A model generated the notes under the pieces. That model was not told the origin of the DNA and did no database searches. It worked only from the letters and a program-made list of their open reading frames with translations. A stretch of 12,003 bases of DNA from Parachlamydiaceae bacterium (lineage in GTDB: Bacteria; Chlamydiota; Chlamydiia; Chlamydiales; Parachlamydiaceae): assembly GCA_013817115.1 (NCBI GenBank), contig JACDDG010000035.1, positions 1 to 12,003 of the forward strand, written 5' to 3'. The position numbers and the translations under genes are program-made. Position 1 is the first letter of the stretch; each line of letters starts with the position of its first letter. Below, one piece after another: positions 1 to 6,363 of the stretch.

Positions 1-1180
1 ATGGAGCGGCATCTACTCCACTGCCTGCAACCCATTGCCAGTTAAAAGCATTTAGGGCAAGGTCTCCATCCACAAGGTGGTCCCAAAACCACTCATCGCC
101 TTCTTTCCAGTGGAGAGACAAACCCTTGGTTAACAAGGAAGCTACTACCATACGAGCTCTGTTGTGCATCCATCCTGTGGCTTTCAATTGCCGCATGCCC
201 GCATCAACTACCGGAAATCCTGTTTGGCCTTGTTGCCAGCGTTTGAGGCCTTCAGGATCATACTTCCAGGGGAAATTATCAAATTTTGGTTGAAAATTAC
301 TAGAGGGAAGTTGAGGGAAATGGTGTAAAAGGTGATAGGAAAACTCTCTGAAACCAATCTCGTTAAGATAAGTATCTACAGAAACCTGGGTGATTTTTTG
401 TTGATATTGATGGATTTGATGCCATATTTCTCTAACGCTAATTTCACCCCAATGCAGGTGAGGTGAAATGCCGGATGTTCCATCGAAATCCATTCGATCT
501 CTGGCAGCCCTGTAATCTATAAGTTTAGTTTTTAAAAATTGGTCTAAAGTCTTTTGCGCATTGTTTTCTCCAGGAGTCCAGTAAGATTTAAGCTGTGGTG
601 ATTGTTCGGAATTGAGCAATTTCAAATCCGCAAGATCTTCAGCGTGTATTTTAGGCCCTGGAATCCAGTTAGGCACAGGAAGCGGTTTTTCCGGATGAAG
701 TATTTTGAGGCATTTTTGCCAAAAAGGAGTGAAGATACGAAAAAATGAGGACTGAGCTGGTTGTATGCCCCACGGTTCCATTAATAGATTGCCTGCACCA
801 ACAGATGTTGTAATCGCTTGCTTCTGAAGATGGTACACTAAATCCCTATAAATAGTTCTTTGGCCGGGCTCAAAAGGCTGATTCCAAAAAACTGCATCAG
901 CTCCGGTAGTTTTACTGAGTTTGTCGATAGCTTGCTGAAGATCCCCAGAGAGCAACGTCAAATGCTGGTCCTTTTTAGCTAAAGATTCACCTAATGATTC
1001 CAGGCTATGGTGAAGCCACCATTTATGAGCATTACCTAAAGGTCGTAAATTTTTGGAATGAGCATTATAAACGTATACTGTCACTAGAGGTTTTCCGGTT
1101 AAAGCTGCGTTGTAAAGAGCTGGGTTGTCATGCAAACGCAGATCTCGATCAAAAATGACTATCGCCGGTTTTTTATTCAT
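1..1180 (-). CDS. phrB: Deoxyribodipyrimidine photolyase, class I (C-terminus cut by window edge)
   Basis: This enzyme repairs UV-induced cyclobutane pyrimidine dimers with blue light, using FADH- and an antenna pigment. The visible 393 residues begin MNKKPAIVIFDRDLRLHDNP, the usual start of the antenna (photolyase alpha/beta) domain. The FAD domain follows, with GFREFSYHLLHHFP, then GWMHNRARM (residues 336-344), then LVDGDLALNAFNWQWVAGSG (369-388), all hallmarks of the family. W305, W358 and W381 line up, by alignment from memory, with the E. coli electron-transfer triad W306/W359/W382, so repair chemistry should be intact. E. coli photolyase has 472 residues, so about 80 C-terminal residues lie outside the window. 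The ATG at 1180-1178 is preceded by GGAG with 8-base spacing. An 8-HDF or MTHF cryptochrome-like relative cannot be wholly excluded, but photolyase is much the likelier reading. Confidence 0.95.
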   Translation of the reverse strand, partial: MNKKPAIVIFDRDLRLHDNPALYNAALTGKPLVTVYVYNAHSKNLRPLGNAHKWWLHHSLESLGESLAKKDQHLTLLSGDLQQAIDKLSKTTGADAVFWNQPFEPGQRTIYRDLVYHLQKQAITTSVGAGNLLMEPWGIQPAQSSFFRIFTPFWQKCLKILHPEKPLPVPNWIPGPKIHAEDLADLKLLNSEQSPQLKSYWTPGENNAQKTLDQFLKTKLIDYRAARDRMDFDGTSGISPHLHWGEISVREIWHQIHQYQQKITQVSVDTYLNEIGFREFSYHLLHHFPQLPSSNFQPKFDNFPWKYDPEGLKRWQQGQTGFPVVDAGMRQLKATGWMHNRARMVVASLLTKGLSLHWKEGDEWFWDHLVDGDLALNAFNWQWVAGSGVDAAP

Positions 1181-1413
1181 GGGGAAATCTCCAGTAATTA
1201 TAAAAAAAAATTGAAATAAGATGCCGACCTTTTGGAACATCCTTGGACTTCAATACAGCTAATCGTCGATTTTTTCACACTAATGACTGAAGATTGTGGA
1301 TAAGGGTCGTGAAAAAAGAATGTATTTTCTGCAAATAGAAGTAAATGATTTTTTAGAGGGCTTTTAAAGAGGTTAAATAAGCCTCTGGTAAGAATTTTTT
1401 TTTATGATTTCAT
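1181..1413. other. AT-rich intergenic region upstream of photolyase
   Basis: This stretch lies between the photolyase start and the first palindromic repeat. It has no credible coding frame in either direction and no strong hairpin. The only functional signal I see is the photolyase ribosome binding site at its left edge. Any photolyase promoter must lie here, but I could not pick convincing -35/-10 boxes. Confidence 0.5.
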
Positions 1414-1572
1414 TATACCGAAGAGCGTTTCAATTTTGGTTTTTGGCAAAGAGAAAGCTACCGGAATTAAGCGAGCAAAAACGCCCATATTAAAATATTG
1501 GGTCGTTTTGATCAATTAATCCCAGCGCTTTTTCAAAGCCAAAAACCCAAAATTTAAATGCTCTTCCCTATA
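1414..1572 (-). repeat. Palindromic MITE-like element, copy A (degenerate, inverted orientation)
   Basis: This 159 bp element reads as an imperfect palindrome over nearly its whole length. It starts TATACCGAAGAGCG and ends in a decayed version of the complement (GCTCTTCCCTATA). The same element appears at 2258-2419 and 2678-2836. One arm carries GGCTTTGA-AAAGC and the other GGCAAAGAGAAAGC. In this copy the GGCTTTGA-type arm is on the right, opposite to the other two copies, so it is assigned here to the minus strand. The centre holds an AT-rich core flanked by a GATC/GAGC...CG box. It has more arm mismatches than the other copies, suggesting it is older. A TA dinucleotide flanks TACCGAAG at the left end and the decayed end at the right, as expected if insertion duplicated a TA target. 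The mobile nature is inferred. Confidence 0.85.
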
Positions 1573-1677
1573 AGTCAAGTACATTTTATTGTTTTGTGAT
1601 ATTCGTTTACAGGAAATACGTATTTGATTAATTTAATAAAAAAATTGCTCTGCAAATAAGTTGTAAAAGGGGTTAAG

Positions 1678-2190
1678 ATGACCTTGCCAGTGACACCATA
1701 CTTTAATATTCCAAGATTTTTGATAAATCAAAATTTTCAATGTCCAATATGTCATAAAACTGTTAACAATGATTTTGGTAGGTCGTGGGTTGCCCACCTT
1801 GGTATTGTGAGTCTACTTGATCATCCTGTTCACAAAATTTGTGCAATTCAGGAAGTGTTAATTTCTAAATATTGTCATTATGGGGATGTTACTTTAGATT
1901 TCAGCAACATTCTTTCAACTAAAGAAAAAATTGGTATCGCACTAGTAAAAAATATTAATCCAATAAATTTCACATTGGCTGCAGCTGAATTAGGAGCAGT
2001 AGTTATTGGAATGGGCGCTGTAGTAGCACTGGCAGGAGCTGTGGCTGTATCTGGACCAAAGGCAATTCGATTAGTTATCGAAGTATCGGGATTGGATGAA
2101 GCATTTAATTTAGTGGTAGCCACGGTCGCTGTAGTTTTCCTTATTACGGTTGTTCTCTCAGAAGTTGGGCATTATTTAATTGATGTTTGA
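1678..2190 (+). CDS. Putative membrane protein with CPIC zinc-finger-like cluster and Inc-like bilobed hydrophobic domain
   Basis: I do not recognise a named family for this 170-residue protein. The start ATG is well supported by AAAAGGGG with 5-base spacing. The N-terminal third has a cysteine/histidine cluster (C22-P-I-C25-H26, H40, H49, H52, C55, C66-H67) that could bind one or two zinc ions in a RING- or treble-clef-like way; the spacing does not match a canonical RING exactly. The C-terminal half has two hydrophobic stretches (about 99-124 and 143-162) separated by a short loop of about 18 residues. Chlamydial inclusion-membrane proteins are recognised by just such a bilobed hydrophobic region of roughly 50-80 residues. 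There is no signal peptide at the N-terminus. The gene stands alone among mobile-looking repeats, as accessory effector genes often do. A secreted host-directed effector is an inference; an ordinary small inner-membrane protein is the alternative. Confidence 0.75.
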   Translation: MTLPVTPYFNIPRFLINQNFQCPICHKTVNNDFGRSWVAHLGIVSLLDHPVHKICAIQEVLISKYCHYGDVTLDFSNILSTKEKIGIALVKNINPINFTLAAAELGAVVIGMGAVVALAGAVAVSGPKAIRLVIEVSGLDEAFNLVVATVAVVFLITVVLSEVGHYLIDV

Positions 2191-2209
2191 AATCACAAAT
2201 TAAAATAAA

Positions 2210-2252
2210 TTCACTTTTAAGGCATCGCCTATTTGCATCAAGCAAAAGTGAA
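2210..2252. repeat. Nested hairpins (three-way junction) after the Inc-like gene
   Basis: An outer stem, TTCACTT (2210-2216) with AAGTGAA (2246-2252), encloses two smaller hairpins: AGGC-ATC-GCCT (2220-2230) and TTGC-ATCAA-GCAA (2233-2245). The structure begins 19 bases after the stop codon of the upstream gene. It may end or stabilise that transcript, but no T-run follows, so a classic intrinsic terminator is unlikely. Confidence 0.5.
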
Positions 2253-2257
2253 GGGTT

Positions 2258-2419
2258 TATACCGAAGTGCGTCCAAATGTTGGATTTTTGGCTTTGAAAA
2301 AGCCCCGGGATTAAGCGATCAAAAACGACCCAATATTATAATATGGGGCTGTTTTTGATCGCTTAATCACGGCAGCTTTCTTTTTGCCAAAAACCAACAT
2401 TTGAACGCACTTCGGTATA
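2258..2419 (+). repeat. Palindromic MITE-like element, copy B
   Basis: This 162 bp element is a near-perfect palindrome. It opens TATACCGAAGTGCG and closes CGCACTTCGGTATA. The left arm carries GGCTTTGA-AAAGCCCCGGG and the right arm, read backwards, GGCAAAAAGAAAGC. The core contains GATCAAAAACGACCC and its complement around AATATTATAATAT. Both copies of the outer end have a T where copies A and C have an A (GAAGTGCG against GAAGAGCG). The two arms of this copy therefore changed together, as happens through gene conversion or replication of a folded hairpin. No protein is encoded. As RNA it would fold into a long hairpin. Confidence 0.92.
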
Positions 2420-2428
2420 CTGTGTTTG

Positions 2429-2475
2429 GGGGCTTTTTTGCGCCCTACCTGCCGGTAGGGGCGCAAGAAAGCCCC
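2429..2475. repeat. GC-rich hairpin beside copy B
   Basis: GGGGCTTTTTTGCGCCCTACC (from 2429) pairs with GGTAGGGGCGCAAGAAAGCCCC (ending 2475) around a TGCC loop, with one mismatch and one bulged base. It starts 10 bases past the end of copy B and is clearly more GC-rich than its surroundings. It is unrelated in sequence to the TATACCGAAG family. It could be a terminator-like or REP-like element or an end of a lost mobile element. No T-run follows on the plus strand. Confidence 0.8.
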
Positions 2476-2478
2476 ATA

Positions 2479-2504
2479 AGAATGTACCCACAGAATGTAC
2501 CCAC
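2479..2504. repeat. 13-bp perfect tandem duplication
   Basis: The unit AGAATGTACCCAC occurs twice head to tail (2479-2491 and 2492-2504), directly after the GC-rich hairpin. It could be a slippage product or part of the decayed end of an inserted element. No coding sequence covers it. Confidence 0.85.
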
Positions 2505-2532
2505 AATTTTCAGCCCTCCTTTTTTAATTAAC

Positions 2533-2576
2533 GGGTCATTTTTATTTTGCGCAAAAGGATCATTTTCATTATGCGC
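2533..2576. repeat. Two imperfect 20-bp direct repeats, IS21-end-like
   Basis: GGGTCATTTTTATTTTGCGC (2533-2552) and GGATCATTTTCATTATGCGC (2557-2576) match at about 17 of 20 positions with a 24-base period. IS21-family elements carry several ~20 bp repeats at each end, often of a GGGTCATTTT...GCG type as I recall it. This pair may therefore be the relic of such an end. No istA or istB coding sequence is nearby. The repeats are seen directly; the IS21 link is inferred. Confidence 0.5.
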
Positions 2577-2677
2577 TTACACAAATCAAATAAACCTCAT
2601 TGACTTTTTGTTAAATTCTGTGGTATAACTGCAATAATATAATTCAATTTTGTCGGTCGTATATCTACTTTATCCAC
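2577..2677. other. AT-rich spacer between repeats
   Basis: I see no gene, hairpin or convincing promoter in this short AT-rich stretch between the IS21-like repeats and palindrome copy C. The longest open frame over the area (2401-2628) runs through repeat DNA and is not credible. Confidence 0.4.
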
Positions 2678-2836
2678 TATACCGAAGAGCGTTCAATTTT
2701 TGGATTTTTGGCTTTGAGAAAGCCCCGGGATTAAGAGATCAAAACGACCAATATTATAATATGGGGTCGTTTTTGATCGCTTAATCCCGAGATCTTTCTC
2801 TTTGCAAAAACCAAAATTTAAACGCTCTTCGGTATA
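2678..2836 (+). repeat. Palindromic MITE-like element, copy C
   Basis: This 159 bp near-perfect palindrome opens TATACCGAAGAGCG and closes CGCTCTTCGGTATA. It has the same arm order as copy B, with the GGCTTTGA arm on the left. It ends only 20 bases before the start codon of the RNA methyltransferase. That gene's promoter must therefore lie inside or beyond the element, or the element itself supplies transcription. The intact arms suggest a recent insertion or active maintenance. Confidence 0.92.
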
Positions 2837-2856
2837 AATACAAAAATTTAAATTTT

Positions 2857-3702
2857 ATGCAAAATCAGAGTACTCTCCTTAGCAGCACCCAAAATCCTCG
2901 TGTGAAACAGACTATAGATCTAAGAGTTCGTTCTGAGCGCGATGCTAGTGGTCTTTTTATTATTGAAGGATATCGTGAGCTTTTACGCGCTCTAGAGGGA
3001 GGGCAAAAAATTGAAGAGCTCTTTTATTGCTCTTCCCTATTCTTAGGTGTTAATGAGGGTGCATTGATAGCGCGTTTACAGCAAACCGGAGCTCGCCTTT
3101 TTGAGTGCAATGAAAAAGTTTTCCATAAACTATCTTATCGTGATCGACCAGATGGATTAATTGGGGTAGCTCAACAACGCCACTTGCTTTTGGATGATTT
3201 AGAAAAAAAGATTGCGGCTAAACTAAATCCATTTTTGATCGTTGCTGAAGCTATTGAAAAACCGGGCAATCTAGGGACTATCTTGCGTTCTTCTGACGCG
3301 GTTGGTGTTGACGGAGTCCTTATTTGTGATCGCTGCACAGATGTGTTTAATCCAAATGTTGTCCGGGCAAGCGTAGGAACATTATTTACCGTTCCGGTGA
3401 TTGAATCCGGAGGCAAGGAGGCTTTGGCCTGGTTAAAAAAAAATAAAATCCAAATTTTAGCAGCCACACCCCATGCTAAAGTAGAATATACCGATGTGGA
3501 TATGTGTGGGCCTCTAGCAATTGCTGTCGGTACCGAGCAACTTGGACTTTCTAAACTCTGGATGGACGAAGCTGACCTGCAAGTGCGCATTCCAATGTTG
3601 GGTGTAGCAGATTCCCTTAATGTTGCTATGGCAACGACACTTTTGCTGTACGAAGCTTTGCGTCAGCGTAATTTACAAAAGGCTGGACGTTCAAATGGTT
3701 GA
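2857..3702 (+). CDS. SpoU/TrmH-family RNA 2'-O-methyltransferase
   Basis: This 281-residue protein should transfer a methyl group from S-adenosylmethionine to a ribose 2'-OH in rRNA or tRNA. It has the N-terminal substrate-binding domain (about residues 8-105, starting NPRVKQTIDLRVRSERDASGLFIIEG) and the C-terminal SPOUT knot. All three SpoU motifs are present: KPGNLGTILRSSDA (135-148, catalytic Arg144), AIAVGTEQLGLS (221-232) and RIPMLGVADSLNVAMA (244-259, Asn255). The layout resembles RlmB/TsnR-type 23S rRNA methylases, but the substrate cannot be set from sequence. The ATG lies 20 bases after palindrome copy C with no Shine-Dalgarno sequence. The start is kept because the family N-terminus begins right there. 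The stop overlaps the next gene by 8 bases (ATGGTTGA), suggesting translational coupling. Confidence 0.92.
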   Translation: MQNQSTLLSSTQNPRVKQTIDLRVRSERDASGLFIIEGYRELLRALEGGQKIEELFYCSSLFLGVNEGALIARLQQTGARLFECNEKVFHKLSYRDRPDGLIGVAQQRHLLLDDLEKKIAAKLNPFLIVAEAIEKPGNLGTILRSSDAVGVDGVLICDRCTDVFNPNVVRASVGTLFTVPVIESGGKEALAWLKKNKIQILAATPHAKVEYTDVDMCGPLAIAVGTEQLGLSKLWMDEADLQVRIPMLGVADSLNVAMATTLLLYEALRQRNLQKAGRSNG

Positions 3703-4327
3703 AGTTTTATTTGTCGATAATCATATATTGGTGGTTAATAAGCCAGCAGGCATTGCTACACAGCCGAGTCCAACTTCTGATGAAAGCCTTGAGCAGCTTT
3801 GCAAAGATTGGATCAAGAAAGAGTATCAAAAGCCAGGAAATGTTTTTTTACACGCTTTACATAGGCTCGATAAACCTGTTTCAGGAATTGTGTTATTTGC
3901 GCGTACAAGCAAGGCTTTAAGTCGCTTAAACGAATCAATGCGCGAAAAAAAAATGCAGAAAGTATACATCGCAAAGGTCGAAGGTAAATTGCAGCCTATG
4001 CAGGGTACTTTGGAGCATTATCTGATCCATGGGGATCACATTGCGCATCTTACTTCATCTTCAGCTCCAGGAGCAAAACGTGCTGTTTTACATTATATTG
4101 TTAAAGAGCACCGTGCTGGCGTTTCGGTTGTTGAAATCGCTTTAGAAACTGGGCGTTATCATCAGATTCGTGCTCAAATGTCTGCTGTTGGGCATCCTGT
4201 TGTCGGGGACCGCAAGTACGGCAGCTCTTCAGCATCAAATGGGATTTCAATTGAACTGCAGCATGCGCGCTTTTCATTTCCTCATCCTATCACCCATGAA
4301 CAACTTACTTTTAGTGTTGAGAAATAA
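3695..4327 (+). CDS. RluA-family pseudouridine synthase
   Basis: This enzyme isomerises uridine to pseudouridine in rRNA or tRNA. The 210-residue protein starts MVEVLFVDNHILVVNKPAGI and carries the RluA signature LHALHRLDKPVSGIVLFART (52-71), with catalytic Asp59 in HRLD. The second conserved block, ETGRYHQIRAQMSAVGHPVVGDRKYG (151-176), is also intact. No S4 RNA-binding domain is present. The short form resembles RluA or TruC rather than RluC/RluD; the target site is not deducible. I chose the ATG at 3695 over an upstream in-frame ATG at 3620 because the family sequence starts there and it overlaps the methylase stop by 8 bases. The upstream frame lies wholly inside the methylase gene. Confidence 0.93.
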   Translation: MVEVLFVDNHILVVNKPAGIATQPSPTSDESLEQLCKDWIKKEYQKPGNVFLHALHRLDKPVSGIVLFARTSKALSRLNESMREKKMQKVYIAKVEGKLQPMQGTLEHYLIHGDHIAHLTSSSAPGAKRAVLHYIVKEHRAGVSVVEIALETGRYHQIRAQMSAVGHPVVGDRKYGSSSASNGISIELQHARFSFPHPITHEQLTFSVEK

Positions 4328-4907
4328 TGTGGAAGAATATGTTCTTTTAGACCTAGAAAGTAGTGTCTGTAGCAACTATAAACGAAGAGCCTTATTTAGG
4401 GTTTTACTCGGCACTTTGCTATGGTTTAGCGGAAATTATTATTTTGATATTCCTTTATTAAGTTTTTTAGGATTTTTAGTATATATTACAGCATTTGTAT
4501 TGATAGCTACTGGCTTTAACCGTTATCGCAAATTATATGCTCTTGCGAAGAATCCTCATTCTATTATTTTAACTGACTTTGATTTAATATTTTTCTATAA
4601 AGGGTTCTTGTCTTTTAGAGTTCCCTTATCGATAATTAATACTATTGGTTATGGGAGTCAAGTGAATGTTTACGGCATATACTTTAAAATAGAAAAGGAA
4701 ACCTCAACAAGGATTATAGTAAATGGCATTTTAGGTTTAAGCTACTTGAAGAAAGTTGTGGTAAATGCGGGTGTTTTTTTTCCTCATTTTTCAAAAAAAA
4801 CCTATATGCTTTTGAAGAAAGAGTTGCTAAAAATACAAGAAATGCATGACATAAAAAAAGCTAAAAAAGCTAAAAAAATAAACACTAAGCAATCGAAGAA
4901 AAGATAA
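4296..4907 (+). CDS. Hypothetical two-pass membrane protein with lysine-rich tail
   Basis: I do not recognise this 203-residue protein. Two adjacent membrane segments (about residues 32-49 and 53-73) are followed by a basic stop (NRYRKLYALAKNP). A soluble stretch (88-165) follows, whose strand-rich pattern (IILTDFDLIFFYKGFLSFRVPLSIINTI) recalls bacterial PH-like domains. The tail (188-203) is very lysine-rich. The start is uncertain: the ATG at 4296 overlaps the pseudouridine synthase by 32 bases without a clear ribosome binding site, and a GTG at 4329 just after that gene's stop is an alternative. The close packing suggests one transcript from the methylase onward. The gene is more AT-rich than its upstream neighbours and has many A and T runs. 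Confidence 0.75.
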   Translation: MNNLLLVLRNNVEEYVLLDLESSVCSNYKRRALFRVLLGTLLWFSGNYYFDIPLLSFLGFLVYITAFVLIATGFNRYRKLYALAKNPHSIILTDFDLIFFYKGFLSFRVPLSIINTIGYGSQVNVYGIYFKIEKETSTRIIVNGILGLSYLKKVVVNAGVFFPHFSKKTYMLLKKELLKIQEMHDIKKAKKAKKINTKQSKKR

Positions 4908-4986
4908 TTTCACATTTAAATTCATTCTATGTAATATGCCTTTTAAAAACTAAGCAACCTGGGGTGAAGAGTGGATTACAGAAAAT

Positions 4987-5019
4987 ATTCTTAAGAATGC
5001 CTCTTCCTCTTTCTAGAGG
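4987..5019. terminator. Possible weak bidirectional terminator region
   Basis: A perfect 12-base palindrome, ATTCTTAAGAAT (4987-4998), and a small hairpin, CCTCT-TTCT-AGAGG (5006-5019), sit between two converging transcription units. Neither is followed by a good T-run. Position is the main argument for a terminator role. Confidence 0.3.
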
Positions 5020-5033
5020 ACCTTAGATAGATT

Positions 5034-5315
5034 TTAATGGCTTATCTTAAAGCCAACATAGGATTTTGAAGCAGATGCATACTCTGTATCAATAGATGTG
5101 ATTCGGTGCGAGACTTTAAGCTGTGCCAAAAGCGTCTCCAATTCTTTACGATCGCCCTGAACAAAGATCTCTACTGTGCCCTCTGGGCAATTTCTCACAA
5201 TGCCCTCAAGCTTGAGTTGCTGGGCATAATGCATGGCTGTAGCTCTAAATCCAACACCTTGAACATCCCCATGGATGATCGCATGTAATTCTACTCGTTT
5301 ATTATCCTTATCCAT
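5034..5315 (-). CDS. acyP: Acylphosphatase
   Basis: This small enzyme hydrolyses the carboxyl-phosphate bond of acylphosphates. The 93-residue protein has the family signature GDVQGVGFRATAMHYAQQLK and then GIVRNCPEGTVEIFVQG. These supply the catalytic Arg (in GVGFR) and Asn (in VRN), and the length matches the usual 90-100 residues. An upstream in-frame ATG at 5333 would add six residues. I prefer the ATG at 5315 because GGAG lies 5 bases ahead of it, the family N-terminus fits, and it gives an 8-base overlap (ATGGATAA) with the dusB stop. It is the last gene of the yggT-dusB-acyP unit. A TGGCTT/AAGCCA hairpin (5038-5055) overlaps its final codons, with a modest TTAAAAT after it on the minus strand. 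Confidence 0.93.
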   Translation of the reverse strand: MDKDNKRVELHAIIHGDVQGVGFRATAMHYAQQLKLEGIVRNCPEGTVEIFVQGDRKELETLLAQLKVSHRITSIDTEYASASKSYVGFKISH

Positions 5316-6363
5316 TACACTCCGCACATTCATCAGAAACTTCCACTTCAGGCGAAGCTTCTGTAGCTTCAGGAATATGAAAATCTAAGATCAAATTTTT
5401 TACAATTTCAAGGTTTTCAGCTTTGCTAATTTTTTCTCTAAAGGAACGCGAAGCTGCACATTTTTTAAAGTACCAGCAGCCAACTCTGCGCATATCGATA
5501 GCAACTTTTTTCGGAGTCTGGTAGCCGATTGTGTGAAGAAAATGATTGTAAAGAGCTTGTCGATTGTGTTCAAAAGAGCGTTCAATGGGGGGTTCTCCCG
5601 ACAAAAGCCGAATAATATCTTCGACGATCCATGGTTGACCCAATGTTCCTCGTGAAACCAAGACAGCATCGCATCCAGTGTATTCAAACATGCGTAAGGC
5701 ACTGTCAGCATCGAAAATATCGCCATTGCCGATAACTTTTATGGATTTAGCAACCTCTACGCAGGCTTTAATATAATCCCAATTAGCAGGGCCTTTGTAT
5801 GCTTGCATACGCGTTCTACCGTGTATGCAAATTGCGTCAGCTCCGGCAGCTTCAGCAATTTTTGTGATCTCAGGAGCGTTAATTGATTTTTCATCCCACC
5901 CGGCTCTGATTTTTACCGTAACAGGAATTTTGACCGCCGCTTTTATATTACAAATGAGTTCGCCAATCAATTGAGGGTTCTTGAGCAGCCCTGAGCCACT
6001 TCCATCCTTTGTGATTTTGTCAACAGGGCATCCACAATTTAAATCTATAGTGTCAAAGCCAAGATCTTGAAGAATGCGAGCCGCATCGCCTGCAATTTTT
6101 GGATTGCTTCCACAGAGTTGTCCACCAATGGGGTGCATACTTCTATCGTAGTCTAGGATGTGAAAAGTTCCACGATCGTGACGAATCAGGGCATCCATTT
6201 TGACCATTTCGCAGAAGATCAGTCCCGGTCTATAGCTGGAAGACATCTTGCGAAAAGGGAAATCGGAACATCCTGCTAATGGAGCATAGAAAATGTTGTT
6301 CGGGAGTTCGATATTCCCTAGTTGAAATGGCGTAGTGAGATATTTTTTTTTATTCATAATCAT
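5308..6363 (-). CDS. dusB: tRNA-dihydrouridine synthase, DusB type
   Basis: This flavoenzyme reduces uridine to dihydrouridine in the tRNA D-loop using FMN and NADPH. The 351-residue protein has the TIM-barrel start FYAPLAGCSDFPFR (25-38), the catalytic region DLNCGCPVDKITKDGSGSGL (107-126, general acid Cys112 in the NxGCP motif), VTVKIRAGWD, the His-Gly-Arg block CIHGRTRMQAYKGPANWD, and the FMN phosphate site VIGNGDIFD plus VSRGTLGQPW. The last ~20 residues are acidic and end in SDECAECNG, an unusual tail with two cysteines. The ATG at 6363 overlaps the yggT stop as ATGA. A second ATG at 6357 would also serve. The gene sits in the middle of a three-gene unit. DusB assignment over DusA/C rests on overall wording and length. 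Confidence 0.94.
   Translation of the reverse strand: MIMNKKKYLTTPFQLGNIELPNNIFYAPLAGCSDFPFRKMSSSYRPGLIFCEMVKMDALIRHDRGTFHILDYDRSMHPIGGQLCGSNPKIAGDAARILQDLGFDTIDLNCGCPVDKITKDGSGSGLLKNPQLIGELICNIKAAVKIPVTVKIRAGWDEKSINAPEITKIAEAAGADAICIHGRTRMQAYKGPANWDYIKACVEVAKSIKVIGNGDIFDADSALRMFEYTGCDAVLVSRGTLGQPWIVEDIIRLLSGEPPIERSFEHNRQALYNHFLHTIGYQTPKKVAIDMRRVGCWYFKKCAASRSFREKISKAENLEIVKNLILDFHIPEATEASPEVEVSDECAECNG

Noticed and set aside
2401..2628. Plus-strand open frame of 75 codons
   Set aside because: It runs through the right end of palindrome copy B, the GC-rich hairpin and the direct repeats, has a TTG-type start with no ribosome binding site, and has no protein-like pattern.
1414..2836. CRISPR array from repeated ~160 bp units
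   Set aside because: The units are palindromes of very different spacing and opposite orientation, with no short uniform repeats or spacers and no cas genes.
4170..4295. N-terminal extension of the two-pass membrane protein
   Set aside because: These codons lie inside the conserved core of the pseudouridine synthase in another frame and are unlikely to be translated; the start at 4296 or 4329 fits better.
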